Part shown: positions 33,756-42,500 of the stretch, piece by piece
Layout of the letters: each line of letters opens with the position of its first letter
Position numbering within the stretch: position 1 is the stretch's first letter
Origin: Mariniradius saccharolyticus AK6
GTDB lineage: Bacteria; Bacteroidota; Bacteroidia; Cytophagales; Cyclobacteriaceae
Assembly: GCF_000330725.2 (NCBI RefSeq)
Contig: NZ_AMZY02000009.1
Location: 62,001-126,000, forward strand
DNA: 64,000 nt
Direction of reading: 5' to 3'
Notes under the pieces: generated by a model
Databases searched by the model: none
Told to the model about the DNA's origin: nothing
What the model saw: the letters and a program-made list of their open reading frames with translations, nothing else
Position numbers and translations under genes: made by a program

Positions 33756-34468
33756 TTTTGTTGACAAAACTCATTCTTGCGCACCTGATTGGGGATTTCG
33801 TTTTGCAGCCTTCTGCATGGGTCGACAGCAAGCAGAAGCGTAAAATCGCATCACCGTACTTATACATTCACTGTTTTCTTCACGGCGTTTTAGCCATGGT
33901 CTTGCTTTGGGATTTGGACTATTGGTTGCTTGCTGTTTTGGTCGCATTGATCCATGCAGTCATAGACCTACTCAAGCTATATCTTCAGAAGCCGAAAAAT
34001 GCAGGTTGGTGGTTTTTGGGTGATCAGGCTTTACACCTGGCCAGCCTGTTGGTGTTGTGGATGATTTGGGCGCGGCCCGAAGTGCATTTTTTTGATTGGG
34101 TACAAAGCCCTTTACTTTGGCTTTATCTGACGGCTTTCGTGTTTCTGAGTTTCGGAGTGGGATTTGGAATTCAAGTGGTGATGGCCAATTGGACTGCTGA
34201 TATCCAAAAGGAAAAGAACAAATCGCTCGCGGAAGCGGGTAGATACATTGGTATTTTGGAGCGGCTGTTGACTTTTGTGTTCATCGTGACTGACCACTGG
34301 GAGGCGGTCGGATTCCTTTTGGCAGCCAAATCGGTTTTTCGCTTTGGGGATTTGAAGGAATCCAAGGACCGGAAACTCACGGAATATATCCTCATTGGAA
34401 CTTTACTAAGTTTTGGAATCGCAATATTCACCGGATTGTTGATTTTGAAAATTTCAGCCTACCTTTAA
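33752..34468 (+). CDS. DUF3307 domain membrane protein
   Basis: The ATG at 33752 overlaps the satD stop by 4 bp and gives 238 residues with about six transmembrane helices. The DUF3307 opening LTKLILAHLIGDFVLQPSAWVD (first helix with embedded His and Asp) is clear, then HCFLHGVLAMVLLW, ALIHAVIDLLKLYLQ and a helical C-terminal half. The conserved His and Asp residues inside helices hint at a membrane enzyme or transporter, but function is unknown. SatD-DUF3307 coupling is a recurrent pairing in bacteria as far as I know. Confidence 0.88.
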   Translation: MILLTKLILAHLIGDFVLQPSAWVDSKQKRKIASPYLYIHCFLHGVLAMVLLWDLDYWLLAVLVALIHAVIDLLKLYLQKPKNAGWWFLGDQALHLASLLVLWMIWARPEVHFFDWVQSPLLWLYLTAFVFLSFGVGFGIQVVMANWTADIQKEKNKSLAEAGRYIGILERLLTFVFIVTDHWEAVGFLLAAKSVFRFGDLKESKDRKLTEYILIGTLLSFGIAIFTGLLILKISAYL

Positions 34469-34501
34469 ACAGTTCGACTTAACACAGAAATTAAAAAAGC
34501 C

Positions 34502-35026
34502 ATGACCAAAGACCTTCGCTATCCTATCGGACGCTTCCAAGCTCCAAAGGCCTACAACAAGGAAGAACTCGATTCTTTTATTTACACGATTGAGCGGTTT
34601 CCGGGACTATTGGCATCGGAGATCAGCAAGATCATGCGGGTGACTTGGAATAAGCCCTACAGGCCTGAAGGTTGGACAATCAAGCAGGTGGTCCACCATT
34701 GTGCGGACAGCCATATGAACAGCTTTATCCGCTTTAAACTAGCGCTTACCGAGGAAAATCCTACGATAAAGCCCTACCACGAGGATAAGTGGGCCGAAAT
34801 GGAGGACTATTTGAATGTTCCATTGACGCATAGCTTGAAGATTTTGGAGGCACTTCATTTCAGGTGGGTAGTTTTGTTGAAATCCATGACGGAGGAGGAT
34901 TATGCGAAGACCTTTTTTCATCCTGAGAAGAAGAGGAGCTTGTCACTCTACGAAGCCACGGCCCTCTATGCCTGGCATTGTAAGCACCACTTGGCACATG
35001 TCATGTTGGTGACCGATCCTGAATAA
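34502..35026 (+). CDS. DinB-fold YfiT/BstA-like putative metal-dependent hydrolase
   Basis: The 174-residue protein has the YfiT pattern: LRYPIGRFQAP at the start, YRPEGWTIKQVVHHCADSHMN (two His metal ligands) and the terminal YAWHCKHHLAHV (more His ligands). Members include bacillithiol S-transferases (BstA), and Bacteroidota often make bacillithiol. A thiol-transferase or hydrolase role is therefore plausible but not proved. It follows DUF3307 after 33 bp, possibly in the same operon. Confidence 0.87.
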   Translation: MTKDLRYPIGRFQAPKAYNKEELDSFIYTIERFPGLLASEISKIMRVTWNKPYRPEGWTIKQVVHHCADSHMNSFIRFKLALTEENPTIKPYHEDKWAEMEDYLNVPLTHSLKILEALHFRWVVLLKSMTEEDYAKTFFHPEKKRSLSLYEATALYAWHCKHHLAHVMLVTDPE

Positions 35027-35248
35027 AAGGGGGAGTTCTGAACTTCACTGGGATTCGGTACTGATTTCCGGAATTGTTGGGGGGTATTCAGCTGCTTTCT
35101 GTTCAATTTCATTTTTGAGCGGTGAAGGAAGATTCAAGGGATTTTATTACCTTTTTGTCAGCTACTTGATAGATGTATCTCAACCCGCTCCATCAGGTCA
35201 GTTGGTAATTGAATCACTGTTATTAGACTTATTGTTTTCTGATTTCCA

Positions 35249-37117
35249 ATGAGATTTGCGATACACAGTATCTTTTTTTGCGCAGTTTTTTTCTTTGGGT
35301 TTTCGGCCCGAGGTCAATCCGGGGACAGCTTGACGTTGGAGATGGGCTCAAAGGCTTTTGCACTGGCTTCCCACGCCTCCGATTCTGCACTGTCATTAGG
35401 TAGACAAGCATTTGAATTGTCTCGGGAAAGTGACTTTCTGCGAGGCGAGGCAAATGCCGCAAATGCACTGGGTTGGACCTGGATGCACAAAGGGAATTTG
35501 GATTCCGCGGTTTTTTACCTTTTGCATGCCAAAAACATTTTCACCCAAGAAAAGCTCGAATTTGATTTGGCGCGCGTAGCGATCAATTTGTCGGAGGTAT
35601 ACAGTAAGCAGTCGCGGTTTGCGGAGGCATTGGCGTCTGCTTTGGAAGCGGAACGCCTCTCCGAGCAATTGGGAAATATCCCGCTGCTGACCGATACCAA
35701 ACGTTTGCTCGCCATCCTGTACCGGGAAAAGGGGGAATATGCCAAGTCGGTGGAAAATTTCCAAGCCGCGATCAAAGGCTTCGAAGAACAAAAGGACACG
35801 AGAAGGAGCATCAATACGGCGATCAGCCTGAGTATTTTGTTGCGAAAAATGGATCTTCCTGACAGCAGCCTTTCGGTCCTCAACCGCTGCTTAAGGCTGC
35901 TAGAACAAGAGGAGAACCTCTACCAAATGGCCATGGTGAGGGAGCATTTGGGAGAGACTTATTTCATGAAAGGGCAAGTGCGGGCTTCCCTTGCGGAATA
36001 TGAGAAAGCATACGCCTTGTTTGTGAAGTTGGGAAACATGGCAGATGTGGCCTATGAGGCGATGGTCGTGGGAAAAGCCTATGGTTCGTTGGGTGATTTT
36101 GGAAAGGCAGAGGAATTTTTGCTGAGGTCCTACCATCTATCTGACAGCCTTGGTCTGCGGAACTACCAGTTCGATGCTTCCAGTGAGCTTTCCCAACTCT
36201 ATCAGCAAACCCAACAGTGGAAAAAGGCAACGGACCAATTGCAATTGACACTGCAACTCAAAGACAAACTGGCCCAAAACATGCAGATTCAAAAGATGTC
36301 CGAGTTGACGGCCCAATATGAAAATGAGAAAAAAGAGCAGGAAATCGCGCTGTTGAGATCCAACATGGAGCTGGAAGCGATCAAGTCCCGACGGCAACGT
36401 CAGTTGCAATATTTTCTGTTGGCCCTGATTCCGGTATTGGTTGGGTTTGGTTATTTGATCTTTAATCGGGCCCAGTTGAAGCAAAAACTCCAAGAGCAAA
36501 CTTTGCGCAACCAGCTTTCAAAAGACCTTCATGACGATATAGGCTCGACCTTGTCGAGTATCAGCATCAACAGCCGCATTGCCTTGATGAAGATGGAGGA
36601 GAAGGATTTTGTTGTCAAACAACTGGAGAAAATCCAGCAAAACTCAAAGGCTATTTTGGACAACATGTCCCATATCGTATGGTCGATCAATCCCGCAAAC
36701 GACAGTCTGGACATGATGGTCTTCAAGATGAAGGATTTTGCTTCTGAGATGCTTGAGCCTTTGGGGATCAATTTCCAGTTTGATGCCGAATCCTTGGACC
36801 TCAAGGCAAAAATCAGTCCGGTGGTCAGGAAAAACCTTTACTTGATTTTCAAGGAATCCCTCAACAACGCCTCCAAATACAGCAAGGCAAGCGAAATCAC
36901 AGCCAAGATCACGATTCAAGATGGAGACCTGTTCCTGATTGTTTCGGACAATGGTAAGGGATTTTCTGTGGAGGATGAGCAACACCGAGGCAATGGATTG
37001 AAAAACATGCAGGGACGTGCCGCACAAATCAAGGGAACCTTGACTTTTGAGAGTCTAATCGGGCAAGGGACCCACATCAGGCTGAAAGTACCCTCCCCCC
37101 ATTGGGGTATTGGTTGA
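35249..37117 (+). CDS. TPR-containing sensor histidine kinase (NarL-type)
   Basis: The 622-residue protein has a signal peptide (about residues 1-22), several tetratricopeptide repeats over about residues 35-330, one transmembrane helix (YFLLALIPVLVGFGYLIF, about 386-405) and a HisKA_3 domain with the H-box LSKDLHDDIGSTLSSI (His428). The HATPase domain has NNASKYSKAS (N-box) and DNGKGFS. The periplasmic TPRs should sense a ligand or protein. It is followed at 37159 by the LuxR-type response regulator, so the pair forms a two-component system. Confidence 0.93.
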   Translation: MRFAIHSIFFCAVFFFGFSARGQSGDSLTLEMGSKAFALASHASDSALSLGRQAFELSRESDFLRGEANAANALGWTWMHKGNLDSAVFYLLHAKNIFTQEKLEFDLARVAINLSEVYSKQSRFAEALASALEAERLSEQLGNIPLLTDTKRLLAILYREKGEYAKSVENFQAAIKGFEEQKDTRRSINTAISLSILLRKMDLPDSSLSVLNRCLRLLEQEENLYQMAMVREHLGETYFMKGQVRASLAEYEKAYALFVKLGNMADVAYEAMVVGKAYGSLGDFGKAEEFLLRSYHLSDSLGLRNYQFDASSELSQLYQQTQQWKKATDQLQLTLQLKDKLAQNMQIQKMSELTAQYENEKKEQEIALLRSNMELEAIKSRRQRQLQYFLLALIPVLVGFGYLIFNRAQLKQKLQEQTLRNQLSKDLHDDIGSTLSSISINSRIALMKMEEKDFVVKQLEKIQQNSKAILDNMSHIVWSINPANDSLDMMVFKMKDFASEMLEPLGINFQFDAESLDLKAKISPVVRKNLYLIFKESLNNASKYSKASEITAKITIQDGDLFLIVSDNGKGFSVEDEQHRGNGLKNMQGRAAQIKGTLTFESLIGQGTHIRLKVPSPHWGIG

Positions 37118-37158
37118 ATCAAGAAAGAACGCTACCTTCAAAATCTACTCATGATTCC

Positions 37159-37788
37159 ATGAAGACCAAAATCATCATTTTTGAGGATAATGACTTTCTG
37201 AGGGAGGGCATATCGCACCTACTGATGCTCAGGGATGAGTTTGAGGTAGTGGGCAGTTTCTCCAGTGGACTTTTGGCAAAAGAGAAAGTAAGGGATTTGA
37301 ATCCGGATCTGGTTTTGATGGATATCGAAATGCCGGGCGCCAGTGGCGTGGAAGCCGTCAAGGCGATACGTACCCTCAATCAGCGCTGTCAGATTATCAT
37401 GTTGACTGTATTTGATGACCAAGGACATGTTTTCGAAGCCCTACAGGCTGGGGCAAACGGGTACCTTTTGAAGCGCCATGCCTCGGATCGGTTGATTTCC
37501 GCCATTGAGGATGTGCTATCCGGCGGTGCACCCATGAGCCCATCTATTGCACGCTTGGTCATTGAAAATATGCGCAACGCAAGAGCTACCCAAGGATACA
37601 ACCTTTCCGATCGGGAAAAAGAGATTCTTCGTTCCCTTGCTTTGGGCAACAGCTTCAAGATGATCGCTGCTGATTTGGGAATTAGCCTGGAAACTGTCCG
37701 TACCCACATCAAAAAAATCTACGAAAAATTGCATGTCCACTCACAAGTGGAAGCCGTCAGCAAGGCTTTTCAGGAAAAACTGGTTTAA
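37159..37788 (+). CDS. NarL/LuxR-family response regulator
   Basis: The ATG at 37159 gives 209 residues. The receiver domain has the acidic pair EDND, phosphoacceptor Asp55 in NPDLVLMDIEMPG, MLTVFDD (switch Thr) and a conserved Lys in GYLLKRHA. The C-terminal LuxR-type HTH reads LSDREKEILRSLALGNSFK, then ETVRTHIKKIYEKL. It is the partner of the TPR histidine kinase 41 bp upstream. Its targets are unknown; the TIG-domain lipoprotein gene is the nearest candidate. Confidence 0.95.
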   Translation: MKTKIIIFEDNDFLREGISHLLMLRDEFEVVGSFSSGLLAKEKVRDLNPDLVLMDIEMPGASGVEAVKAIRTLNQRCQIIMLTVFDDQGHVFEALQAGANGYLLKRHASDRLISAIEDVLSGGAPMSPSIARLVIENMRNARATQGYNLSDREKEILRSLALGNSFKMIAADLGISLETVRTHIKKIYEKLHVHSQVEAVSKAFQEKLV

Positions 37789-37932
37789 AAAAATCACCCT
37801 TTTAGGGTATTGTTTCGGGGTGTCGATCCAGGCAACTTAGCAAATAGAAAGGAGCATTCGATTTTTGGTTTTAGAAACCGATCGACAAGTCCTTTTCTTT
37901 TGTTTCAATCGTCATTTTTCAACACACGCGCT

Positions 37933-39090
37933 ATGGGTACTGTTAAACATTCAAAAAATCGGAAAACGGTCAGGAGTTTCTGGCATGTAGCCTTCTCACT
38001 GTTGGTGGGGTCATTTTTGTTCGCTTGCGCCGAGGAACAAGACCCCAATAATCCCAACAACAATAATCCCAACAATCCGCCGGTTACGGCGAAGGTAGAG
38101 ATCACGGGTACCTCGCCTGAGTATGTTTTCTGGGGAGAAGAACTTACCATTAGCGGATCTGGATTTAGTACTAAAGTGGAGGACAATTTTGTTTGGATCA
38201 AACAAGAGGTGGCCGCCTTGGGAACTTGTCTCGGCGAGAGTCCTACCGATTCTTTGGGATGGAGAAAAGCGACGATTGTCACAGCAACACCGACTTCCCT
38301 TAAGATCAAAATTCCCTACAAAACCGCCGCGCAAAACGATGGGAAAAGACCCTGTGGAGCCATTACGCCTAGGGTTTCCGTTACTGTCGGGAAAAGTACT
38401 GCAGTGTCTCAGCCTTTGAAATTGATCGGACTGCCGTTTATCAGAGAGATTTGCGTGCCCAATTCGGGCTTCAAAGGCGCAGGTGTGATTCCAGGTAAGG
38501 ACCAGGACAATATTCTGAGTCTTGGAGGATTAGGACTGTATGCGGACGATGCCGGGATAGACAAAAAATTGAAATTGAATATCTTGTCAGAATCTGTTCC
38601 TTTAGAGGTATATGAGCAATCATTGGCCACCTGCTCCGGTGCTTTTAAGTTTAGATTACCAGCATCGCTTGCCTCAGGAGAATGTACTCCAGATCCGGTA
38701 CTTACCGGGAGATTTGCGCGTAAAGAGGATTTTGTGGTCTCTATAGATAATACCACGATCAAGTCGGAGCCATTCAGCTACCCAGTAGCTTCTGTTCCGG
38801 AAATCACCATAGCAACCATACCTTCCCAGCGGGTTTCTTGGTCAAAGGCTGGAAATCCGGCGATCAACGTGACCGGCAAGAACGTTAATTGGTTGTCAGA
38901 GGCACGGTTTCTAAGTACAAATTCTAACTGTCCAGGCACTTCGATTGCCCCTGTTCCAATTAATCCTGAATCGACCACGGTGACGATTCCATTGGCCACC
39001 ATGAAGGTAGGCTGCTCCTATCAGCTATCATTCAGAACCAATTGTGGAACTAGTACTGGCCAACTCGCGACCATCATTATTGATCCCTGA
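37933..39090 (+). CDS. lipoprotein with IPT/TIG domain
   Basis: The ATG at 37933 gives 385 residues. A longer upstream frame exists, but only this start places a lipoprotein signal (FSLLVGSFLFAC, about residues 19-33) at the N-terminus. An Asn/Pro-rich linker follows, then an IPT/TIG-like domain (ITGTSPEYVFWGEELTISGSGFS). The rest is beta-rich with several Cys residues. It is probably a surface-exposed adhesin-like or substrate-binding lipoprotein; ligand unknown. It lies after the response regulator and ends at a strong terminator. Confidence 0.85.
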   Translation: MGTVKHSKNRKTVRSFWHVAFSLLVGSFLFACAEEQDPNNPNNNNPNNPPVTAKVEITGTSPEYVFWGEELTISGSGFSTKVEDNFVWIKQEVAALGTCLGESPTDSLGWRKATIVTATPTSLKIKIPYKTAAQNDGKRPCGAITPRVSVTVGKSTAVSQPLKLIGLPFIREICVPNSGFKGAGVIPGKDQDNILSLGGLGLYADDAGIDKKLKLNILSESVPLEVYEQSLATCSGAFKFRLPASLASGECTPDPVLTGRFARKEDFVVSIDNTTIKSEPFSYPVASVPEITIATIPSQRVSWSKAGNPAINVTGKNVNWLSEARFLSTNSNCPGTSIAPVPINPESTTVTIPLATMKVGCSYQLSFRTNCGTSTGQLATIIIDP

Positions 39091-39109
39091 TTTTTCACGG
39101 AAACACAGA

Positions 39110-39143
39110 GAAAGACGGCCCGGAAACGCGGGCCGTTTTTTTT
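39110..39143 (+). terminator. intrinsic terminator after TIG lipoprotein gene
   Basis: A perfect 8-bp stem ACGGCCCG (39115-39122) and CGGGCCGT (39129-39136) with loop GAAACG is followed by eight T. It ends the transcript of the lipoprotein gene. Confidence 0.93.
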
Positions 39144-39335
39144 CATCGACACTTAAGCTTGGGGTGGATTTGCTCTGGGCTGATCGGGAATTCACTTTTT
39201 TGATTGACTTGACATTATATCTTGCAACCTCGATTTGAAAAAAAGCTTCGAATACTTTAATTTTTTCCATAAATTATCCTGAAATTTAGGTAGTTAAGAG
39301 ATTTTTTAAAGAATTTGGGTCAAATTTTGGTATGT

Positions 39336-39671
39336 ATGAAAATGAAATCGATTCAAACGATCAGGTATTTGACGGTCGCCATCGGCCTTGTATTCGCGCT
39401 TAGTTCCTGTGCCAATCTGCGGGTAATTTCCAAGTATGATTCAGACAACCCAGTTCCCGTCAAGGTGACGCGCGTTTCCTATTTCTGGGGTTTGCAGCAA
39501 CCCGTCGACGTAGTCACGGGACCCGATTGCAAGTCCATGTGCCAAGTCAAGGTAAAGACGAATTTTGGACAGGTATTTCTATCCGCGATTACTTTAGGAA
39601 TCGTTCTTCCACAGACGATGGAGTATTATTGTTGTGCCACGGAGCCAAAGCCGGGAGAGATAATCCCCTAA
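39336..39671 (+). CDS. Bor/Iss-like small lipoprotein
   Basis: The ATG at 39336 gives 111 residues; a TTG seven codons upstream and an ATG two codons downstream are alternatives. A lipobox (LSSC) ends the signal. The mature part has FWGLQQPVDVVTGPDC and FLSAITLGIVLPQTMEYYCC. The ...SAITLGIxxP...YC ending resembles Bor and Iss, phage-related lipoproteins linked to serum resistance in enterobacteria. The similarity is distant and no function is claimed. It lies upstream of the FAD oxidase on the same strand. Confidence 0.72.
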   Translation: MKMKSIQTIRYLTVAIGLVFALSSCANLRVISKYDSDNPVPVKVTRVSYFWGLQQPVDVVTGPDCKSMCQVKVKTNFGQVFLSAITLGIVLPQTMEYYCCATEPKPGEIIP

Positions 39672-39748
39672 GACTTGGTCAAAACCAAAGACAATTAGAG
39701 ACTTTCCAAACATCGTTCATTTCAAGTTGATTTTTAACCCCCCTCAAA

Positions 39749-41374
39749 ATGACCTATCCCGCTGGAATCAAGCCCTGGAAAATCAAGGATTTTACCAATG
39801 CACATGAGAATTTTACCCAACCGCTCGATGAAGACCAGTCGTTTGACATGTTTCTGGATGACCCAAGTTGGCAGGCCTTGAACCAACTTTCGCAGTACAA
39901 CAAATGCACGGAAAATTTTCAATGGATCATTCAACAGGCGCTTGAGAAAAGCATGAATCTAAGGGCAATGGGTAGCGGTTGGTCATTTAGCAAGGTGGCG
40001 GTAAGCGAGGATTCGATCATCAACACCAAACGACTTCGGCATAAGTTTGCCTTGGGGCCTGATAATTTTGACCCTGATTTTTTGGCAAAAGGCGGAAGAC
40101 CGGACAATTTTCGGTTTCTCCAGTGCGGCAATACCATCATCAACATCAATGAATATCTCGAAAAGCAGAGCAATCCGCCCAAATCCTTGATGGTCAGCGG
40201 CGGTAGTAATGGACAAACCATCGTTGGTGCGTTTTCTACCGGAACCCATGGGGCGGCTGTGTTCAAAGGAGCATTGCCTGAAATGGTTGTAGGAATGCAC
40301 GTGATTACCGGGCCAGACAGGCATTTTTATGTGGAAAGAGCCAGTAGGAAAGTTGCCTCCGAAGCTTTTCACCAGAAACTGAAGACGCAGGCTATCCTTG
40401 ATGATGACCTGTTCAATGCCATTTTGGTGAGTTTTGGGAGTTTTGGTATCATCCACGGAGTCTTGGTCGAGGTTGAGGACAAATTTCTCCTGGAACAGAA
40501 GCTCAATCGGGTGCCTTTTGACCAAGACATGATGGATGCAGTGACAGCCAGTGATTTTTCCAAGATCAATTATCGGCTTAAGTTCCCTTGGAATGATCCG
40601 GATCATCACCTGTACCATTTCGAATTGGCCATCAATCCCCACGACTTTGAGTTTCACAATCCCGACAAGGGGGCCTATATGCGGACCATGTTCAAGGTCA
40701 AGTACAGGGATGACTATACGCCCATCGATACGGTGACAGAAGGATATACCTATGGGGACGAGACGCTTGGTATTATGCAGTCTATTTTGGATCGCATCAA
40801 GGCCTCTGCGGGTTTTTTGAATAGATTACTTGTGCCTCAACTTGTCAATTCCCTATTCAATTTGGCCTACAGCAGGCCTGAGGATCAGACAGGCACTATC
40901 GCTGAGACCTTTAAGAATACGCGTTTTCGCGGACAGCTTTTTAGTGCCGGGGTTTGTTTGGATCGAAAGGATATCGTGCGCACCATTGAAATCTGCTTGG
41001 AAATCAACAAAGACATCAAGTTGGCGGGCGTGTTGGCTTTTCGTTTTGTCAAAGGATGTCGATCTAAGTTGGCCTTTACCCGCTTTCCGGAATCAGTCGT
41101 GATGGAATTGGATGGTGTGGACGCGGCAATCAACCATCAGTTTTTCAAGTTGTTGTTGGATCAAATGCAACAGGAGGGAATTCCATACACCGTACATTGG
41201 GGGAAAGTCAATCGACTTCTGGACAAGGACAGGGTCAATTACATGTATGGTCCCGAAAGAATCGAAGCCTGGAAAAAACAACGCTCCCGGGTTATGGCCC
41301 GGGAGGTGCAGCAGCTTTTCAACAATGAGTTTATGCAGCAATGTGGGTTGGATACTTATGTGCCTTTTCCTTGA
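39749..41374 (+). CDS. FAD-linked sugar-lactone oxidase-like protein
   Basis: The 541-residue protein has an N-terminal FAD-binding type 4 domain (LRAMGSGWSFSK, then SGGSNGQTIVGAFSTGTHG) and a C-terminal D-arabinono/L-gulono-lactone oxidase-like domain (VHWGKVNRL near the end). Members oxidise sugar lactones or similar alditols. No signal peptide is visible. The canonical His for covalent FAD attachment was not confirmed by eye. It stands alone between the Bor-like lipoprotein and the convergent oxidoreductase operon. Confidence 0.85.
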   Translation: MTYPAGIKPWKIKDFTNAHENFTQPLDEDQSFDMFLDDPSWQALNQLSQYNKCTENFQWIIQQALEKSMNLRAMGSGWSFSKVAVSEDSIINTKRLRHKFALGPDNFDPDFLAKGGRPDNFRFLQCGNTIININEYLEKQSNPPKSLMVSGGSNGQTIVGAFSTGTHGAAVFKGALPEMVVGMHVITGPDRHFYVERASRKVASEAFHQKLKTQAILDDDLFNAILVSFGSFGIIHGVLVEVEDKFLLEQKLNRVPFDQDMMDAVTASDFSKINYRLKFPWNDPDHHLYHFELAINPHDFEFHNPDKGAYMRTMFKVKYRDDYTPIDTVTEGYTYGDETLGIMQSILDRIKASAGFLNRLLVPQLVNSLFNLAYSRPEDQTGTIAETFKNTRFRGQLFSAGVCLDRKDIVRTIEICLEINKDIKLAGVLAFRFVKGCRSKLAFTRFPESVVMELDGVDAAINHQFFKLLLDQMQQEGIPYTVHWGKVNRLLDKDRVNYMYGPERIEAWKKQRSRVMAREVQQLFNNEFMQQCGLDTYVPFP

Positions 41375-41447
41375 AAACTGATTGAACCGATCGAATTCAG
41401 GTTAAAACGATGTATCTCAAATCCTGTGTATCAAATCTCCAACGTCT

Positions 41448-42500
41448 TTACCTAAACCCATCATTTATCTCCTTCAAAGCTTCATCGCCAGGGCAAAGGT
41501 CTTCTTCCTTCAATTTATTCAATGGTGTTTGATGGGTATTGAGCGTGCCGTGGAGGTCGTTCCACTCTGTATTGACATAGAGTAGTCCGGTCAGGATTTC
41601 ATTCTTTGACCTTGCCTTTTGGAGTGCATTCACGGCTGAAATGCGATCCTCCGGGTCCCAATCGTTTGCCAGCTTGTTGAGTTGGATCAAGGTGCCATCA
41701 TGCATGGCTACGCGGGTAGATTTGCCTTCGTCGTATTTGGTTTTGATTTCAGGCATTTCCGGGACAAAGTCCAAGCTGGATGTTGCTTCGATATGTTCAC
41801 GGACGTAGTCGTAAGATTTGGTAGAGCCGGGGTTGTTGTTGAATGTCACGCAGGGCGAAATCACGTTGAGGAATGCAAAGCCTTTGTGATGGAGTGCGGC
41901 TTTGATCAAGGGTACCAACTGAAGCTTGTCACCGCTGAAGCTTTGGGCGACGAATGACGCGCCCAGTTCTATTGCCAAACTGGCCAAGTCGATGGCTTGA
42001 AACGGATTGATACTGCCTGCTTTGCTTTTGGAACCCTGGTCGGCGGTGGCGGAGTCTTGCCCTTTGGTCAGGCCGTAGCAGCCATTGTTCATCACAATGT
42101 ACACCATGTTGAGATTACGCCGGATCACATGGACCAATTGTCCCATACCAATGGAAGCCGAATCACCATCACCCGATACCCCGAAATACACCATGTCTTT
42201 GTTGGCCATGTTGGCACCGGTCGCTACAGATGGCATTCTGCCATGTACGGAATTGAAGCCGTGCGAATTGCCGAGGAAATAGGTCGGGGTCTTTGAGGAA
42301 CATCCAATACCCGATATTTTGGCGACTTTGTGCGGTTCGATGGAAAGCTCAAAACAGGCTTGAACAATTGCCGCCGATATGCTGTCATGGCCGCAGCCGG
42401 CACAAAGTGTGGAGAGCGAACCCTCGTATTCCTTGAGCGTGTAGCCCAGTTTGTTTTTTGGGAGTTTCGGGTGTCTAAACAGTGGTTTCAGATAGCTCAT
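41448..42500 (-). CDS. 2-oxoacid:ferredoxin oxidoreductase, beta subunit
   Basis: The ATG at 42500 gives 350 residues. The thiamine diphosphate-binding beta subunit shows LCAGCGHDSISAAIVQA, GIGCSSKTP, GDGDSASIGMG and MNNGCYGLTKGQ. With the alpha/gamma subunit it decarboxylates a 2-oxoacid (pyruvate or 2-oxoglutarate) to acyl-CoA, reducing ferredoxin. The 4Fe-4S clusters normally on separate subunits appear to be supplied by the GltD-like protein upstream. Its start overlaps the end of the alpha gene by 26 bp, so translation is coupled. Confidence 0.94.
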   Translation of the reverse strand: MSYLKPLFRHPKLPKNKLGYTLKEYEGSLSTLCAGCGHDSISAAIVQACFELSIEPHKVAKISGIGCSSKTPTYFLGNSHGFNSVHGRMPSVATGANMANKDMVYFGVSGDGDSASIGMGQLVHVIRRNLNMVYIVMNNGCYGLTKGQDSATADQGSKSKAGSINPFQAIDLASLAIELGASFVAQSFSGDKLQLVPLIKAALHHKGFAFLNVISPCVTFNNNPGSTKSYDYVREHIEATSSLDFVPEMPEIKTKYDEGKSTRVAMHDGTLIQLNKLANDWDPEDRISAVNALQKARSKNEILTGLLYVNTEWNDLHGTLNTHQTPLNKLKEEDLCPGDEALKEINDGFR

